A stretch of DNA of 64,000 nucleotides from Burkholderia latens (lineage in GTDB: Bacteria > Pseudomonadota > Gammaproteobacteria > Burkholderiales > Burkholderiaceae). Location: assembly GCF_001718795.1 (NCBI RefSeq), contig NZ_CP013437.1, forward strand, positions 62,001-126,000, read 5' to 3'. Under the pieces are notes generated by a model. That model saw only the letters and a list, made by a program, of their open reading frames with translations, was not told the DNA's origin and searched no databases. Every line of letters starts with the position of its first letter. Position 1 is the first letter of the stretch. A program made the position numbers and the translations under genes. This document shows positions 61,977 through 64,000 of the stretch, piece after piece.

Positions 61977-64000
61977 CAGCTTTTCTCCGGATGAGGCGCC
62001 GCGTCGGGCGGCGCAACGTAGTCGGGTCGCGACCATTTGGCCGCGGCGTCGATGCCCGCGTTCGGCGTGCGTGCGCCGTAGCGGAAATTGCCGGCCGGCA
62101 ACGGCCGTGCGTCGCGCGGACGCGGCAGCACGTCGAGCCGCACGGCGAGCTCCTTGTACGCGGGCGTGTTGACGTCGGGATCGTGGTGTTCTCCCGTCAG
62201 CTCGTTCGCGCCGGGCTTGCCCTGGTGAATCGGCAGAAACAGCGTGTTGCCGCGCACGCGATCGGTGACGAGCGCGATCATCTCGGCCGAGCCGCGCCGC
62301 GACGTGAGGCGCACCCACGTGCCGTCCTCGATTCCGCGCGCGGCCGCGACCTCGCGGCTCACCTCCACGAACCATTCGGGCGACAGCCCCCACAGCCGTC
62401 CGCCGCGGCCGCTCTGGTTCGTCGACTGGAAATGTTCGAGCATCCGTCCGTTGTCTGCGAGCAGGTCGTATTCGTCGTCGGCGTCCTCGGCGGGAGGCTG
62501 CCATTTGACCGGATGCAGTTTCGCGCGGCCGTCCTCCGTGTGGAAACGCTCCGTATAAAGCAACGGCGTGTCCGTGCCGTCGGCGCGCACCGGCCACACG
62601 AGCGACTGCCAGCCTTCTAGGCGCGCATAGCTGACGCCGGCGAACATCTCGGCAATGCCGGCTACCTCGTCCATGATCTGCGACGGATGCGTGTAACCCC
62701 AGTCATGGCCCATCCGCGCCGCGAGATCGGTCAGGATGCGCCAGTCGGGACGGCTGTTGCCGAGCGGCGGCATCACCTCGTAAAAGCGCTGGATTCTCCG
62801 TTCGGTATTGACGAACGTGCCGTCCTTTTCGACGCTCGGGCAGCCGGGGAGCACGACGTCCGCGAATTCGGCGGTGCGGCTCATGAAAATGTCCTGCACC
62901 ACGAAGAAGTCGAGCTGCGAGAACGCGCGGTGTACGTTCTCGGAATCGGCGTCCGAGAACGCCGTTTCCTCGCCGATCACCATCATCGCCTTCAGGCGCC
63001 CTTGCGCGGCCTGCTCGACCATCATGAAATTGTCCTCGCCGATCGTCGACGACAGCGCCCCCGGCTCGACACCCCACGCGCGCGCCCATTTGTCCCGCAC
63101 CGCGTCGTCGGTGACCTTCTCGTATCCCGGATAGACGTTCTTCAGGCAGCCGAAGTCGCTCGCGCCCTGCACATTGTTGTGGCCGCGCATCGGATAGCCG
63201 CCGGTGCCCGGCCGGCCGTAGTTGCCGGTCACGAGCAGCAGGTTCGACAGCGCCGTGCTCGCGTCGGCGCCGTGACTGTGCTGCGTGATGCCCATTGCCC
63301 AGACGATGCAGACGCTCGGCGAGCGCCCGATCATGTCGGCCGCTTCGACGAGCTGCTCGCGCGCGATGCCGGTCGTTTGCGCGGCGAATTCCATCGTGAA
63401 CGGTTCCAGCGACGCGCGGTAGTCGTCCACGCCGTTGACCCGCGCGGCAAGGAAATCGGTATCGGCGAGCCCGTGGTCGAACGCGTAGCGCGCGAATGCC
63501 GACGCCCATACGAGATCCGTGCCGGTGCGCGGGCGCAAGTGCAGATCGGCGCGCTCCGCCATCTCGTGGCGGCGCGGATCGACGACGATCAGCCGCTGGC
63601 CGCGCAGCTTGCGCGCGGCTTTCAGGCGCGACGCGATCACCGGGTGACATTCCGCGGTATTGCTGCCGACGATCACGATCAGGTCGGCCGCCGCGAGATC
63701 GGCGATCGTGCCTGCGTCGCCGCCGTAGCCGACCGTGCGGAACAGCCCCATCGTCGCCGGGTTCTGGCAGTAGCGCGACGAATTGTCGACGCTGTTGGTG
63801 CCGATCACGAGCCGCGCGATCTTCTGCGTCAGATACGCCTCTTCGTTGCTCGCCTTGCTCGACCCGATGAAGCCGATGCTGTCGGGGCCGTGTGCGGCGC
63901 GGATTTCCAGCAGCCGTCGCGCGACGACGTCGAGCGCCTCGTCCCACGACACTTCGTGAAAGCGGCCATGCTCGCGCACGAGCGGCGTCGTGAGCCGCTT
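61976..64000 (-). CDS. Formate dehydrogenase-like molybdopterin oxidoreductase, 3' part
   Basis: The last about 674 residues are inside the window; the 5' end is beyond 64000. The sequence enters at KRLTTPLV, the usual point after the Fe-S domain. SSRYCQNPATMGL is the metal-ligand region, with Cys in place of selenocysteine. GSNTAECHPVIASRLK, VDPRRHEMAERADLHL, MGITQHSHGADASTALSNLLLVTGNYGRPGTG and RGHNNVQGASDFGCLKNVYPGY are typical of FdhF/YjgC-type enzymes. The C-terminal molybdopterin dinucleotide-binding domain is intact. It probably oxidises formate in the cytosol. Electron acceptor and subunits are not visible. Confidence 0.9.
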   Translation of the reverse strand, partial: KRLTTPLVREHGRFHEVSWDEALDVVARRLLEIRAAHGPDSIGFIGSSKASNEEAYLTQKIARLVIGTNSVDNSSRYCQNPATMGLFRTVGYGGDAGTIADLAAADLIVIVGSNTAECHPVIASRLKAARKLRGQRLIVVDPRRHEMAERADLHLRPRTGTDLVWASAFARYAFDHGLADTDFLAARVNGVDDYRASLEPFTMEFAAQTTGIAREQLVEAADMIGRSPSVCIVWAMGITQHSHGADASTALSNLLLVTGNYGRPGTGGYPMRGHNNVQGASDFGCLKNVYPGYEKVTDDAVRDKWARAWGVEPGALSSTIGEDNFMMVEQAAQGRLKAMMVIGEETAFSDADSENVHRAFSQLDFFVVQDIFMSRTAEFADVVLPGCPSVEKDGTFVNTERRIQRFYEVMPPLGNSRPDWRILTDLAARMGHDWGYTHPSQIMDEVAGIAEMFAGVSYARLEGWQSLVWPVRADGTDTPLLYTERFHTEDGRAKLHPVKWQPPAEDADDEYDLLADNGRMLEHFQSTNQSGRGGRLWGLSPEWFVEVSREVAAARGIEDGTWVRLTSRRGSAEMIALVTDRVRGNTLFLPIHQGKPGANELTGEHHDPDVNTPAYKELAVRLDVLPRPRDARPLPAGNFRYGARTPNAGIDAAAKWSRPDYVAPPDAAPHPEKS

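Overview
The window is GC-rich, densely coded bacterial DNA. Its gene content and protein style look like a Burkholderia (probably cepacia-complex) secondary replicon. That genus call rests on recognising protein families, not on any marker gene. I saw no rRNA, tRNA, CRISPR array or intact insertion sequence.

Layout. (1) 1-9.5 kb: the end of a patatin-like phospholipase gene, a DedA-rhodanese membrane protein, and a leftward tripartite drug-efflux operon (EmrB-, EmrA- and NodT-like). The outer-membrane factor of that operon is joined in frame to an LRAT-domain protein. A rightward peroxide-defence operon follows (Ohr/OsmC, AhpD-like, periplasmic cupin). (2) 9.6-11.4 kb: a scar with a LysR gene lacking its 3' end, an NmrA-type gene lacking its 5' end, and a duplicated cupin 3' end. 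(3) 11.4-32.2 kb: a leftward surface-adhesion locus. It has a giant trimeric autotransporter (about 3,546 aa), an OmpA-type lipoprotein, a repeat-containing type I secretion adhesin, and its ABC/HlyD/TolC exporter with an unknown membrane protein at the end. (4) 32.2-36.4 kb: an AT-rich, gene-poor stretch with decayed fragments and two intact genes, an unknown 146-aa protein and a patatin-like lipase. (5) 36.5-40.5 kb: a sulfonate/taurine-type ABC importer with a TauD-type dioxygenase.

(6) 40.6-46.5 kb: a stress-flavoured group: a YghA-like SDR with a Tat-like leader, small disordered proteins, an orphan MEDS-domain hybrid histidine kinase, DUF2934, a CBS-pair protein and an MgtC-like protein. 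(7) 46.8-49.1 kb: a HipBA module with repeated operator-like sites, followed by a decayed HlyD-like gene. (8) 49.2-54.2 kb: small genes (DUF2909 protein, YoaK-like, RHH regulator, spermidine-synthase-like, YjdM, an HPr-like protein without its phospho-histidine, GNAT). (9) 54.3-59.2 kb: a second EmrAB-NodT-type operon whose EmrA leader contains an imperfect inverted repeat. (10) 59.4-64 kb: a small Pro-rich protein, manganese catalase, a NUDIX hydrolase, and a DUF1641 / formate-dehydrogenase-like pair that runs off the right edge.

How it works together. The window is dominated by envelope functions: two RND-independent tripartite pumps, one type I secretor and two adhesin types, with peroxide and general stress protection around them. 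The most unusual items are the LRAT-NodT in-frame fusion, the 34.2-35.7 kb pair (unknown protein plus patatin), the HipB operator array at about 50-bp spacing, the HPr-like/small-ORF/hairpin cluster at 52.6-53.1 kb, and the inverted repeat inside the second EmrA gene.
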